From Cyanobium gracile PCC 6307 (GTDB taxonomy: Bacteria; Cyanobacteriota; Cyanobacteriia; PCC-6307; Cyanobiaceae): DNA of 64,000 nt. The notes below the pieces were generated by a model, which was not told where the DNA came from, ran no database searches, and saw only the letters and a list, made by a program, of their open reading frames with translations. The stretch spans positions 1,885,964 through 1,949,963 of the forward strand of contig NC_019675.1 in the NCBI RefSeq assembly GCF_000316515.1. Reading direction: 5' to 3'. Numbering within the stretch: the first letter of the stretch is position 1; every line of letters begins with the position of its first letter. The position numbers and the translations under genes are program-made. Below are positions 34,396-41,144 of the stretch, piece after piece.

Positions 34396-34421
34396 GGGCC
34401 CGGAGAGATCCGGGCCCTTTT
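34396..34421 (+). terminator. Intrinsic terminator of the psbA pseudogene
   Basis: GGGCCCGGA (34396-34404) pairs perfectly with TCCGGGCCC (34409-34417) over a GAGA loop and is followed by TTTT. A textbook rho-independent terminator; its survival suggests the gene decayed recently. Confidence 0.85.
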
Positions 34422-34457
34422 GCCATGACACGCTGGGGGACACCACCGGCTGACGCG

Positions 34458-34991
34458 ATGGCGCGCCCCCCGTACCAACCCTCCCTGCTGCGGCTGACCC
34501 ATGGCGTCACGGCGTTGCTGGTGCTGGCCGCCTGGCTGAGCGGGCTGTTGGTCTACAGCCGCTACGACGGCCGCTGGGGGCGGCTGCCGTTCACCCCGCC
34601 CGGCAGCTGGATCGACCTGCACGGCCAGGCGGGCTTTCTGCTGCTGCCCCTGGGGCTGGCCTTCGCCGCCTACGCCCTCACCCTGGGCCGGCCCCGCCTG
34701 AAGCGCATCACCAACACCATGGCCCTCGGGGCCCTTGGACTGGCGGTGGCCACCGGCAAGCTGATGCAGGAGGACTGGCTGCGGGACGGCCAGCTGCACC
34801 ACCTGGCCTACAGCCTGCACCTGCTGGCCTGGCTGCTGATCGGCCTGGCCGTGGTACTGCACGTGGGCGACAGCCTGCGGCTGGGGGGCACGCCGCTGCT
34901 GGCTTCGATGGCCAGTACGAGCCTGCGGCCGGGTGATCTCCCTGGCGACTGGCCGGCTCAGGTGCGGCGGTATCTGAAGCGGGGGGGCTGA
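34458..34991 (+). CDS. Cytochrome b561-like membrane protein
   Basis: 177 aa with four hydrophobic helices. Candidate haem histidines are seen in RLTHGVTALLVLAAWLSG, IDLHGQAGFLLLPLG, HHLAYSLHLLAWL and VVLHVGDSLRLGG, matching the four-helix cytochrome b/b6 (DUF/Ni-hydrogenase-type b) fold. Start at ATG 34458 is preferred over the ATG at 34425, which would add a short unaligned leader. The redox partner is unknown. Confidence 0.75.
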   Translation: MARPPYQPSLLRLTHGVTALLVLAAWLSGLLVYSRYDGRWGRLPFTPPGSWIDLHGQAGFLLLPLGLAFAAYALTLGRPRLKRITNTMALGALGLAVATGKLMQEDWLRDGQLHHLAYSLHLLAWLLIGLAVVLHVGDSLRLGGTPLLASMASTSLRPGDLPGDWPAQVRRYLKRGG

Positions 34992-35248
34992 ACGTCCAGC
35001 CCCGAGGACGCGCCCCAGCGAAGAGTCCATGACCCATGGGGCCGAAGGGGAGGCTCCAGGTGGGCTTCGAGCATGATCGCCACCCGTTCGCCGCCGCCGT
35101 CGTGAACGGCCAGCGGATCATCGGTGCTCAGGCGTGTGCGCAGCCATAACTTCCGTGTGGGGCAGTAGCAGGCCAGAGCGTCGAGGAAGAACCGTGAATC
35201 GAGGCTCTGCGCCATCCCTCCACGGCCATCTGAATTACGATTACTCAA
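34958..35248 (-). CDS. Doubtful ORF, 96 aa
   Basis: An open frame reading MSNRNSDGRGGMAQSLDSRF with no recognised domain. It is the only candidate in the 274-bp gap between the cytochrome gene and the AbrB antitoxin, but it overlaps the cytochrome stop and the inverted repeat at 35230. It may be noise in high-GC DNA. Confidence 0.2.
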   Translation of the reverse strand: MSNRNSDGRGGMAQSLDSRFFLDALACYCPTRKLWLRTRLSTDDPLAVHDGGGERVAIMLEAHLEPPLRPHGSWTLRWGASSGLDVQPPRFRYRRT

Positions 35249-35262
35249 CAGCAGTAATTCAG
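35230..35262. promoter_or_regulatory. Inverted repeat upstream of the AbrB antitoxin gene (operator candidate)
   Basis: CTGAATTAC (35230-35238) and GTAATTCAG (35254-35262) are perfect 9-bp inverted arms with a 15-bp spacer, ending 3 bp before the antitoxin start codon. AbrB/MazE-type antitoxins bind such sites to autoregulate. Confidence 0.65.
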
Positions 35263-35265
35263 GCC

Positions 35266-35496
35266 ATGCGCAGCACTATCACCGCCCGCGGCCAGACGGT
35301 GGTTCCGGCCCCGATCCGCGAACGCTTCCAACTGGGTCCGTCCACGCGGTTGGAATGGATCGTGGAGGGCGACGGGACCATCCGTGTGGTTCCCGTTGCC
35401 CTGGATCCCATCACCGCCTTCCGCGGCTCCGGCGCCGGAGGCGCCACCACCCGTCTGCTTGCCGATCGCCGCCACGATCGCCAGCAGGAGGCCTGA
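35266..35496 (+). CDS. AbrB/MazE-type antitoxin
   Basis: 76 aa. The swapped-hairpin DNA-binding domain is read in the first 45 residues (MRSTITARGQTVVPAPIRER, then LGPSTRLEWIVEGDGTIRVV), and the C-terminal tail (TTRLLADRRHDR) would bind the toxin. The stop overlaps the following PIN gene by 1 bp, a typical antitoxin-toxin junction. A 9-bp inverted repeat sits right before the start codon. Confidence 0.87.
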   Translation: MRSTITARGQTVVPAPIRERFQLGPSTRLEWIVEGDGTIRVVPVALDPITAFRGSGAGGATTRLLADRRHDRQQEA

Positions 35497-35897
35497 TGGC
35501 CGGCCGCTGGCTGCTCGACACCTCCGCCCTGCTGGCCCTGCGCGACAACGAAACCGGCGCGGAGCGCGTCGCGGAACTGCTGCAGCGCTCCCAGGCCCGC
35601 CAGGACAGCTGCCTGGTGTGCTTCATGAGCCGCATGGAGTTGCTCTACCGGGTGTGGAAGGACGAAGGCGAACGGGCCGCCCGCCTCGCCGATGCCCAGC
35701 TGCGCTCCCTGCCCCTGGATTGGGTGGCGGCCAGTGACGCCCTGCTGGACCGGGCGGCGGCCATCAAGGCCACCCATCCCCTCTCCGTGGCCGATGCCTG
35801 GATCGCCGCCGCCGCTGAGCAGGAGGGGGCGGTGCTGGTGCACAAGGATCCTGAATTCCGCTCCCTGGCCCACCTTCCCCAGGACTGGCTGGGCTGA
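35496..35897 (+). CDS. VapC-type PIN-domain toxin
   Basis: 133-aa RNase toxin. Acidic residues of the PIN active site are seen in LLDTSALLAL (D8), SRMELLYRVW (E), SVADAWIAAAA (D) and LVHKDPEFRS (D). Normal size for VapC. Partner is the upstream AbrB-type antitoxin (1-bp overlap). The reading frame is intact, so the pair may be active. Confidence 0.88.
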   Translation: MAGRWLLDTSALLALRDNETGAERVAELLQRSQARQDSCLVCFMSRMELLYRVWKDEGERAARLADAQLRSLPLDWVAASDALLDRAAAIKATHPLSVADAWIAAAAEQEGAVLVHKDPEFRSLAHLPQDWLG

Positions 35898-35916
35898 GAC
35901 CACCACAACGGCCTGA

Positions 35917-36070
35917 TCCAAGCGGCTCAACTGGCAGGAAGCGGCGGATGAACAGCTCCAGGGCCATCGGCCCGCAGCGGGGCTGCCAGTTGGTGCCGCC
36001 CGCTAGCGGTCCTCGGCATCGGCGGCCTGGGCGGGGCCGTGGCGAAGCGCCACCGGTGTCTCAGGGCCGA
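35917..36070 (-). pseudogene. Fossil of the 122-aa gene found at 36836-37204
   Basis: On the minus strand this stretch still reads AQAADAEDR, then a stop, then TNWQPRCGPMALELFIRRFL, matching AQAADAEYR and TTWQPRCGPMALEVFIRRFL of the intact gene 0.9 kb away. The middle (about 25 codons) is gone and the stop codon is lost. With the next entry it marks a decayed duplicate of that neighbourhood. Confidence 0.7.
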
Positions 36071-36084
36071 TGGAATCCGCTGGC

Positions 36085-36140
36085 ATCCGCAACCCCTGAT
36101 CGGCGCCTTCAAGTCCGTGCGACGGAGGATCAGGTGAAAC
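36085..36140 (+). pseudogene. Fossil of the DUF1778 antitoxin start found at 37298-37582
   Basis: The frame PDRRLQVRATEDQVK mirrors RDRRLEVRATAKDRQ near the N-terminus of the intact antitoxin. GATCGGCGCCTT is identical at DNA level in both. Orientation and order relative to the preceding fossil are the same as in the intact pair, so one duplication event explains both. Confidence 0.55.
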
Positions 36141-36147
36141 CGTTTTG

Positions 36148-36178
36148 GTTGCAGAATTGTTGCCGGTGACCCTGCAAC
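36148..36178. promoter_or_regulatory. Inverted repeat upstream of the FitA-like antitoxin gene
   Basis: GTTGCAG (36148-36154) and CTGCAAC (36172-36178) are perfect 7-bp arms around 17 bp that contain the small palindrome GGTGACC; it ends 4 bp before the start codon, which fits an autoregulatory operator. Confidence 0.45.
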
Positions 36179-36182
36179 GGCG

Positions 36183-36431
36183 ATGGCCAGGAGCCTCACC
36201 CTCAAAAATCTCCCCGACGACCTCTACGGCCGCCTGAAGCAAGCGGCCCAGCAGCATCGCCGCAGCCTCAACAACGAAGCGATCGTGTGCCTGGAAGCGG
36301 CCCTTCCGCCCCAGCCAATCACGGCCGCCGAGCGACTCGAGCAGATCCGGGCCTTGCGCCACAGCCTGCCAACAGAAACGGCGTTCACCCCGGACCAGAT
36401 CGATGCTTTCAAGCGCGAGGGCCGCCCATGA
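36183..36431 (+). CDS. FitA/Arc-type ribbon-helix-helix antitoxin
   Basis: 82 aa. MARSLTLKNLPDDLYGRLKQ followed by HRRSLNNEAIVCLEAAL is the FitA/Arc-family ribbon-helix-helix. The C-terminal helix (TAFTPDQIDAFKREGRP) would wrap the toxin. It overlaps the PIN toxin gene by 4 bp (ATGA). Confidence 0.87.
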   Translation: MARSLTLKNLPDDLYGRLKQAAQQHRRSLNNEAIVCLEAALPPQPITAAERLEQIRALRHSLPTETAFTPDQIDAFKREGRP

Positions 36432-36835
36432 TCGTGGTGGACACCAATGTGGTGGCCTATCTGTTGCTGGGTGGTCCACAGACCGAGAAGGCTGAGGCGC
36501 TTCTGCTTCATGACCCTGAATGGGCCGCTCCGGCGCTCTGGCGAAGCGAACTGCGCAGCGTGCTCAGCGGTTACCTGAGACGAGGGCAGCTGGATCGCCA
36601 GCAGGTGCTGAGGCTCCAGGGCCAGGCGGAAGCGTTACTGCAGGGACGGGACGTGCCGGTGGACTCTGCCGAGGTGTTCCGACTGGTGGAGGCGAGCGAC
36701 TGCAGCGCCTACGACTGTGAGTTCGTGGCTGCCGCCATGGCGCTCCAGAGCCGCCTGATCAGCTCCGATCGCCAACTCCTGAGGGCCTTTCCCGAGATTG
36801 CGAGCCCGTTGGAGCAAGCCATACCTGACACCTGA
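36428..36835 (+). CDS. PIN-domain toxin (VapC-type) paired with FitA-like antitoxin
   Basis: 135 aa. MIVVDTNVVAYLLLGGPQ (D5 first acidic residue), APALWRSELRSVL (E), ASDCSAYDCEFVAAAMALQS (D) and LISSDRQLLRAFPEIA (D) are the four PIN acidic positions. Full-length and intact. Its stop directly abuts the stop of the convergent 122-aa gene. Confidence 0.88.
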   Translation: MIVVDTNVVAYLLLGGPQTEKAEALLLHDPEWAAPALWRSELRSVLSGYLRRGQLDRQQVLRLQGQAEALLQGRDVPVDSAEVFRLVEASDCSAYDCEFVAAAMALQSRLISSDRQLLRAFPEIASPLEQAIPDT

Positions 36836-37204
36836 TCACAGCGGATCCCCGGGCAAAAAGCGCCGGATGAACACCTCCAAGGCCATGGGCCCGCAGCGGG
36901 GCTGCCAGGTGGTGCCGCCCGGCAGCCGCCGCCAGCAGGCCACCTGCAGCGCGCCCCCGCCGGCCAGCAGCTGCACCCGGTAGCGGTACTCGGCATCGGC
37001 GGCCTGGGCGGGGGCGGCCAGGGGTTCGGCGCCGGGCTGGCTCGCCAGGAACGCCGCCGCGAAGGCCTCCGGCTCCGGCCGCTGGCGCAGGGCCGTGGCG
37101 AAACGCCAGGCGGCGCCTGTGGGGTAGCCGTCGTGGTGGAGATAGAGGTGGCGCTCCGGGACGCCGGGGAAACCGGTGAACGAATAGACGGCGCGGGTGG
37201 CCAA
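36836..37204 (-). CDS. Conserved hypothetical protein, 122 aa
   Basis: Reads MATRAVYSFTGFPGVPERHL, then LYLHHDGYPTGAAWRFATAL, with a C-terminal TTWQPRCGPMALEVFIRRFL. The GFPGVPERHLYLHHDGYPTG block looks well conserved and suggests a small single-domain protein. No family name comes to mind and no catalytic set is evident. It sits between toxin-antitoxin pairs, and a decayed copy lies at 35917-36070. Confidence 0.7.
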   Translation of the reverse strand: MATRAVYSFTGFPGVPERHLYLHHDGYPTGAAWRFATALRQRPEPEAFAAAFLASQPGAEPLAAPAQAADAEYRYRVQLLAGGGALQVACWRRLPGGTTWQPRCGPMALEVFIRRFLPGDPL

Positions 37205-37268
37205 GGGGCTGGGGCGGCTGCACAGGGAAGTGCCACCGGTGTCTCACAACCATGGGCTGGCTCTAGCC

Positions 37269-37283
37269 GTACGTTGAACGTAC
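37269..37283. promoter_or_regulatory. Palindrome upstream of the DUF1778 antitoxin gene (operator candidate)
   Basis: GTACGTT-G-AACGTAC, 7-bp perfect arms around a single G, located 14 bp before the antitoxin start codon. Matches the short palindromes bound by DUF1778/TacA-type ribbon-helix-helix antitoxins. Confidence 0.65.
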
Positions 37284-37297
37284 AAAGAGGCCGGCCG

Positions 37298-37582
37298 ATG
37301 GACAACGCCCCCACCCGAGCCCGGGATCGGCGCCTTGAGGTTCGGGCCACGGCGAAGGACCGCCAACTGATTGATCGGGCGGTGGCCGCTTCCGGCATCG
37401 ATCTCACCGAATTCGTGATCACCCATCTGCGCCTGGCCGCCCAGCAGGTGCTGGCCGACCGTGAGGTGTTCCGCCTTGACCCGGAGGCGCTTGATGCCTG
37501 GGAACGCATCAACCAACGGCCGGCCCGGTCGCTGAAGGGCCTGCGCGAGCTGATGGGTCGGCCCTCACCGTTCCAGGAGTGA
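37298..37582 (+). CDS. DUF1778 (TacA-type) antitoxin
   Basis: 94 aa. RLEVRATAKDRQLIDRAVAA and TEFVITHLRLAAQQVLADR are the DUF1778 ribbon-helix-helix pattern; the C-terminal FRLDPEALDAWERINQRPAR is the toxin-blocking region. It overlaps the GNAT toxin gene by 4 bp (GTGA). Confidence 0.92.
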   Translation: MDNAPTRARDRRLEVRATAKDRQLIDRAVAASGIDLTEFVITHLRLAAQQVLADREVFRLDPEALDAWERINQRPARSLKGLRELMGRPSPFQE

Positions 37583-38097
37583 GCGCCGGCTACCTGTCAC
37601 CCCGGCTGCTGGCGTCCAGCGACCGGCTCGACGGTTTCCAATGCCGATCCGAGGCGCAGACAAACTGGTTGCGCAAACACGCCCGCCAGGCCCATACCCG
37701 TGGTGGCACCAGCAGGGTGTTCGTGGTCACCGAAGTCGGCAGCAGTGATGTGGTGGCCTACTACCCCTGGTGCGTGGCCAGCATCTCTCCTGCTCAGGTT
37801 CCGCCGCGTCTGCGCAAAGGCGCTGGTCGCTATCCCCAGCCGGTTACCGTGCTGAGCCGGCTCGGCGTCGATCTTCGCCATGAAGGACGGGACCTCGGTG
37901 CCGCTCTGTTGGCAGATGGGATCAGCCGAACGGCACAGATCGGATCCGAAGTGGGTTGCGGAGGGTTGCTCGTCCATGCCGAGAGCGCCTCGGCCAAGGC
38001 GTTCCATCTGCATCTCGTTCCAGAGTTTGAGCCGTCCCCCACCGACCCCTTGCATCTGGTGCTGCTGACGAAGGACATCCTGCGGACGTTGGGGTGA
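37579..38097 (+). CDS. GNAT-family toxin (TacT-type)
   Basis: 172 aa. FQCRSEAQTNWLRKHARQAH and GGTSRVFVVTEVGSSDVVAY are typical of the TacT toxins, which acetylate charged tRNA. The acetyl-CoA loop is VDLRHEGRDLGAALLADGIS (RxxG-x-G/A pattern). GTG start inside the antitoxin stop. Paired with the upstream DUF1778 protein. Confidence 0.9.
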   Translation: MSAGYLSPRLLASSDRLDGFQCRSEAQTNWLRKHARQAHTRGGTSRVFVVTEVGSSDVVAYYPWCVASISPAQVPPRLRKGAGRYPQPVTVLSRLGVDLRHEGRDLGAALLADGISRTAQIGSEVGCGGLLVHAESASAKAFHLHLVPEFEPSPTDPLHLVLLTKDILRTLG

Positions 38098-38138
38098 GCT
38101 CCCTACGCTCGAAAGAGATCAAGGAAGGAATTCCGAGA

Positions 38139-38339
38139 ATGAGAACCGTGAAAGGCCTGATTGAGGAACTGACCAGGTTTCCTGATGATGCACTGTGTTA
38201 TGCCTACGAAGGGGAGGTCATCGGGATCGTCATTCGGCACTGTGGACGCGAGGGAGTGATCCACTGCGGTGAAGGTGAAGGTGCTGAGCCGGCAACAGAG
38301 CCACTCAAAGACTTGAAAAGCACGCGGCCGATCAGATAG
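38139..38339 (+). CDS. Small hypothetical protein, 66 aa
   Basis: MRTVKGLIEELTRFPDDALC starts a small acidic protein; the TVKGLIEELTRFPDDA pattern is common in short phage or accessory proteins of unknown role. AAGGA at 38124-38128 gives a ribosome site. It ends tail-to-tail with the next gene (8-bp overlap). Confidence 0.5.
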   Translation: MRTVKGLIEELTRFPDDALCYAYEGEVIGIVIRHCGREGVIHCGEGEGAEPATEPLKDLKSTRPIR

Positions 38340-38523
38340 CCAGGAAGTCATCGCTGGAATCTCCGGAGTCAATCAGGTGGTCTTTCAGGTCCGTGGCCTT
38401 CACTGCTTGCTGGAGTTGGCCCAACAGAGCGTGCGTTCTCACGCTGCGCAGATCGCCGGCCTCGAAGTCAGCGAGCAGCTGCTGCTCTTCAGGATCCAGT
38501 GAAGCCGAAATGGGAATGCTCAT
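38332..38523 (-). CDS. Small acidic protein, possible antitoxin-like, 63 aa
   Basis: MSIPISASLDPEEQQLLADF begins a helical, acidic protein ending in DSSDDFLAI. It has the size and charge of an antitoxin but no clear DNA-binding domain and no toxin beside it. It follows the hsdR fossil on the same strand and may have been part of that unit. Confidence 0.45.
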   Translation of the reverse strand: MSIPISASLDPEEQQLLADFEAGDLRSVRTHALLGQLQQAVKATDLKDHLIDSGDSSDDFLAI

Positions 38524-38588
38524 GATGCAGCTCCACCAGGGCTGAATGTTTTTAGAGGCGGTTGGCCTTGCGGCTGGGGATGATCGTT

Positions 38589-38760
38589 TCACACCCGCTG
38601 AGCACAGAGCAACTCCGCCTGGGCCAGCACGGTTTTCACCGCCTCTTCCTGGAGATCGGGGGGGGGGTAACCGTCGTTGTTGAGGATGCGTTTCACCATC
38701 ATGCGATCCGGGCCCCGGCGCTCTCGCTCATGGACCGGTTTCCGGGGTCCTCGTCTGAGC
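38589..38760 (-). pseudogene. C-terminal fossil of a second HsdR (DUF3387-type) subunit
   Basis: The minus-strand frame ends MMVKRILNNDGYPPPDLQ, then EEAVKTVLAQAELLCAQRV, which matches the extreme C-terminus of HsdR proteins with a DUF3387 domain (consensus VKRxLRxYGYPPD-Q-A-T-VL-QAE). Just upstream, SMSESAGARI continues the family pattern in another frame, so a one-base deletion is also present. The rest of the gene is gone. It differs in type from the intact HsdR at 2600-5473. Confidence 0.65.
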
Positions 38761-38964
38761 CACACTTCCCAGCCCCGCCGGCCGGCCACCAGCGCGGCGA
38801 CGGCCTCCTGCAGGGCCTGGAATGGCACCAGCTTCGCTCAGGCCGGAGGCCAGGGGTTGATCAGATCGATCCCGATCCCCGCGCCAGCCGCCACGTTCAT
38901 CGGTTTCACCCAGCCGCGCCAGGCTGGGGGCGAAACCCTGTTGCCGGAGACGGCTTCCACGCCG

Positions 38965-39657
38965 ATGTGTTTCTCCAGCAGCGCCAGCTTCGTGGTGGCG
39001 GCCGTGCTATTGCCCCTGGGTGTGGGCAGCGTGCGCTACTGCCAGGATCAGCAACGCAGCGATCTGCTGCCCCTGGCCCTCACGCCCCTGTTCTTCTCGA
39101 TGCAGCAGGCCCTGGAGGGTCTGGTGTGGCTCGGCCTCGAGCAGGGCGGCTCCGTCTGGCTCGTGCACCCCGCCGCGCTCGGTTATCTGTTCTTCGCCTA
39201 TGCCTTCTGGCTGGTCTGGTTTCCCTGGTGCGTGCTGCAGCTGAACCTCCACGCGCCGCCTCCCCTGAGGCGTCGGATCCTGGTGGGGCTGCTGGTGCTG
39301 GGCCTGCTCATGGGCGGGGTGCTCTGGTTGCCACTGGTGGTCGACCCTTCCCTGTTCCAGCCGGCCGTGGTGCATGGCTCCCTCGATTACCACACCACGT
39401 TGCTGACGGATCGCTGGATCAATCTGGACTTCGGCAGCACGATCTATGCGGTGATCATCCTCGGACCGTTGATGCTCAGCGCCTCTGGGCGGCTGCGCTG
39501 GTTCGGTGGAGGGATCCTCGCCGCCTTCCTGATCTCGCACCTGGCCTACGGCTATGCCTTCGCCTCGGTGTGGTGCTTCTTCAGTGCGGTGTTGTCAGCC
39601 TCCCTCTACTGGATCCTCAGGGATCCGGAGCCTGTGGTGCTGCCGGGCCTAAATTGA
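38965..39657 (+). CDS. DUF6629 family membrane protein
   Basis: 230 aa with about seven hydrophobic helices. MCFSSSASFVVAAVLLPLGV and LTPLFFSMQQALEGLVWLGL match the DUF6629 pattern (MCFSA-ASF at the start, then Q-x-x-EG-x-W). The start at ATG 38965 is set by that motif. Function unknown; such proteins look like small integral membrane proteins of 7-8 spans. The 136 bp before it hold nothing clear. Confidence 0.75.
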   Translation: MCFSSSASFVVAAVLLPLGVGSVRYCQDQQRSDLLPLALTPLFFSMQQALEGLVWLGLEQGGSVWLVHPAALGYLFFAYAFWLVWFPWCVLQLNLHAPPPLRRRILVGLLVLGLLMGGVLWLPLVVDPSLFQPAVVHGSLDYHTTLLTDRWINLDFGSTIYAVIILGPLMLSASGRLRWFGGGILAAFLISHLAYGYAFASVWCFFSAVLSASLYWILRDPEPVVLPGLN

Positions 39658-39678
39658 TGCTTGATGCGTTGCCATCCG

Positions 39679-39924
39679 ATGCGCACCACCCTGCAGCTCG
39701 ATGACGACGTGCTGGCGGCGGCCCGGGTGCTGGCCCGGCAGCGGCGCACCAGCCTCGGGGCCGTGATCAGTGCGCTGGCCCGCCAAGGGCTGGTGGCTCC
39801 ACCCCCCGGCACCGCCAGCAGCGGTCCCAGCCACCGCAACGGGTTGCCCCTGCTGCCCTGGCAGCCGCAGGGCGCGCCGGTGGACCTCGCACTCGTCAAC
39901 AGCTTGCGCGACGAGCTGCCGTGA
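39679..39924 (+). CDS. Ribbon-helix-helix antitoxin (VapB-type)
   Basis: 81 aa from MRTTLQLDDDVLAAARVLAR, a classic RHH start (T-x-L-x-LDDD), followed by RRTSLGAVISALARQGL. The C-terminal tail ([25 protein letters not shown]) is the toxin-binding region as in VapB proteins. It overlaps the PIN gene by 4 bp (GTGA). Confidence 0.87.
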   Translation: MRTTLQLDDDVLAAARVLARQRRTSLGAVISALARQGLVAPPPGTASSGPSHRNGLPLLPWQPQGAPVDLALVNSLRDELP

Positions 39925-40373
39925 GCGCAGCCCTGCTGGATGTGAACGTGCTGATCGCCCTGCTGGACGGGCGCCACGTGCACCATGAGCAGGCCCACGA
40001 CTGGTTCGCCGCCTCCGAGGACCTGGGCTGGGCCACCTGCCCGCTCACCCAGAACGCGGTGCTGCGGATCCTCGGCCAGCCCCGCTACCCCAACAGCCCG
40101 GGGCCACCGGCGGTGGTGGCGCCCTTGATGCGGGAGCTGATCCGCCATCCACGCCACCACTTCTGGCCCGATGCCATCAGCCTGCTTGCCGCGCCGGGGG
40201 GCGAAGCTCCGCTGGTCGACGCCACCCAGCTGCTGGAGGCGGGGCAAGTCACCGACACCTATCTGTTGGCGCTGGCGGTGCACCACGGCGGCACGCTGGT
40301 GAGTCTCGACCGCCGCCTGGGCTCCGGGGCCGTGGCGGGCGGCAGCGCCGCCCTGCGCCTGATCCCCACCTGA
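39921..40373 (+). CDS. PIN-domain toxin (VapC-type)
   Basis: 150 aa. [20 protein letters not shown] (D), [12 protein letters not shown], the [20 protein letters not shown] segment (two acidic positions) are the PIN active-site elements. This is the longer VapC subtype often paired with RHH antitoxins. GTG start overlaps the antitoxin stop; its stop overlaps pdxH by 1 bp, tying the toxin to a housekeeping gene. Confidence 0.88.
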   Translation: MSAALLDVNVLIALLDGRHVHHEQAHDWFAASEDLGWATCPLTQNAVLRILGQPRYPNSPGPPAVVAPLMRELIRHPRHHFWPDAISLLAAPGGEAPLVDATQLLEAGQVTDTYLLALAVHHGGTLVSLDRRLGSGAVAGGSAALRLIPT

Positions 40374-41044
40374 TGCCCCCGGACCCCACCGACCCCGCCC
40401 AGCTGCGCCGCGACTACCGGCGCCAGGCGCTGCGGCGGGGGGACCTGGCGGCCGATCCGGTGGCGCAGTTCCGCCGCTGGTTCGATCAGGCGGTGGCGGC
40501 CGGGCTGATCGAGCCCAACGCCATGGTGCTGGGCACCAGCGATGGGGTGCGCCCCAGCGCCCGCACGGTGCTGCTCAAGGCCTTCGACGGGCGGGGCTTT
40601 GTGTTCTTCACCCACTACGAGAGCCGCAAGGCCACGGAGATCGCCGCCCACCCCGAGGTGAGCCTGCTGTTTCCCTGGTACGGGCTGGAGCGGCAGGTGG
40701 CAATCCTGGGGCGGGCCGAGCGGATCAGCGCCGCCGAGTCGCTGGCCTACTTCCTCTCGCGCCCCGTCGGCAGCCGGCTGGGGGCCTGGGTGTCGCAGCA
40801 GAGCGCCGTGATCAGCTCCCGCTCGCTCCTGGAGATGCAGTGGCAGGCGATGCAGCGCCGCTTCGCCGATGGCGAGGTGCCGCTGCCGCCGGCCTGGGGC
40901 GGGCTGCGGGTGGTGCCGTGCGAGTTCGAGTTCTGGCAGGGCCGCGAGAACCGCCTGCACGATCGCTTCCGCTACCGGCCCGCCGAGCCGGCCGGGGACG
41001 GGGGCGGCGCCGCGGCCTGGACCATCGAGCGGCTGGCGCCCTGA
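40373..41044 (+). CDS. pdxH: Pyridoxamine 5'-phosphate oxidase
   Basis: FMN enzyme making pyridoxal 5'-phosphate, 223 aa. [58 protein letters not shown] and [17 protein letters not shown] are diagnostic family blocks (FMN and PLP sites). Full length. The ATG overlaps the upstream PIN stop by 1 bp (TGATG). Confidence 0.96.
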   Translation: MPPDPTDPAQLRRDYRRQALRRGDLAADPVAQFRRWFDQAVAAGLIEPNAMVLGTSDGVRPSARTVLLKAFDGRGFVFFTHYESRKATEIAAHPEVSLLFPWYGLERQVAILGRAERISAAESLAYFLSRPVGSRLGAWVSQQSAVISSRSLLEMQWQAMQRRFADGEVPLPPAWGGLRVVPCEFEFWQGRENRLHDRFRYRPAEPAGDGGGAAAWTIERLAP

Positions 41045-41144
41045 GGCGCCGACCACAGCCGCCGGCGATCCGCAGATGCGCCGCGAAACCACCCCATTCC
41101 TCTTCTATGCGGCTATACTCATAACAATTGATGGTTGATCACCC

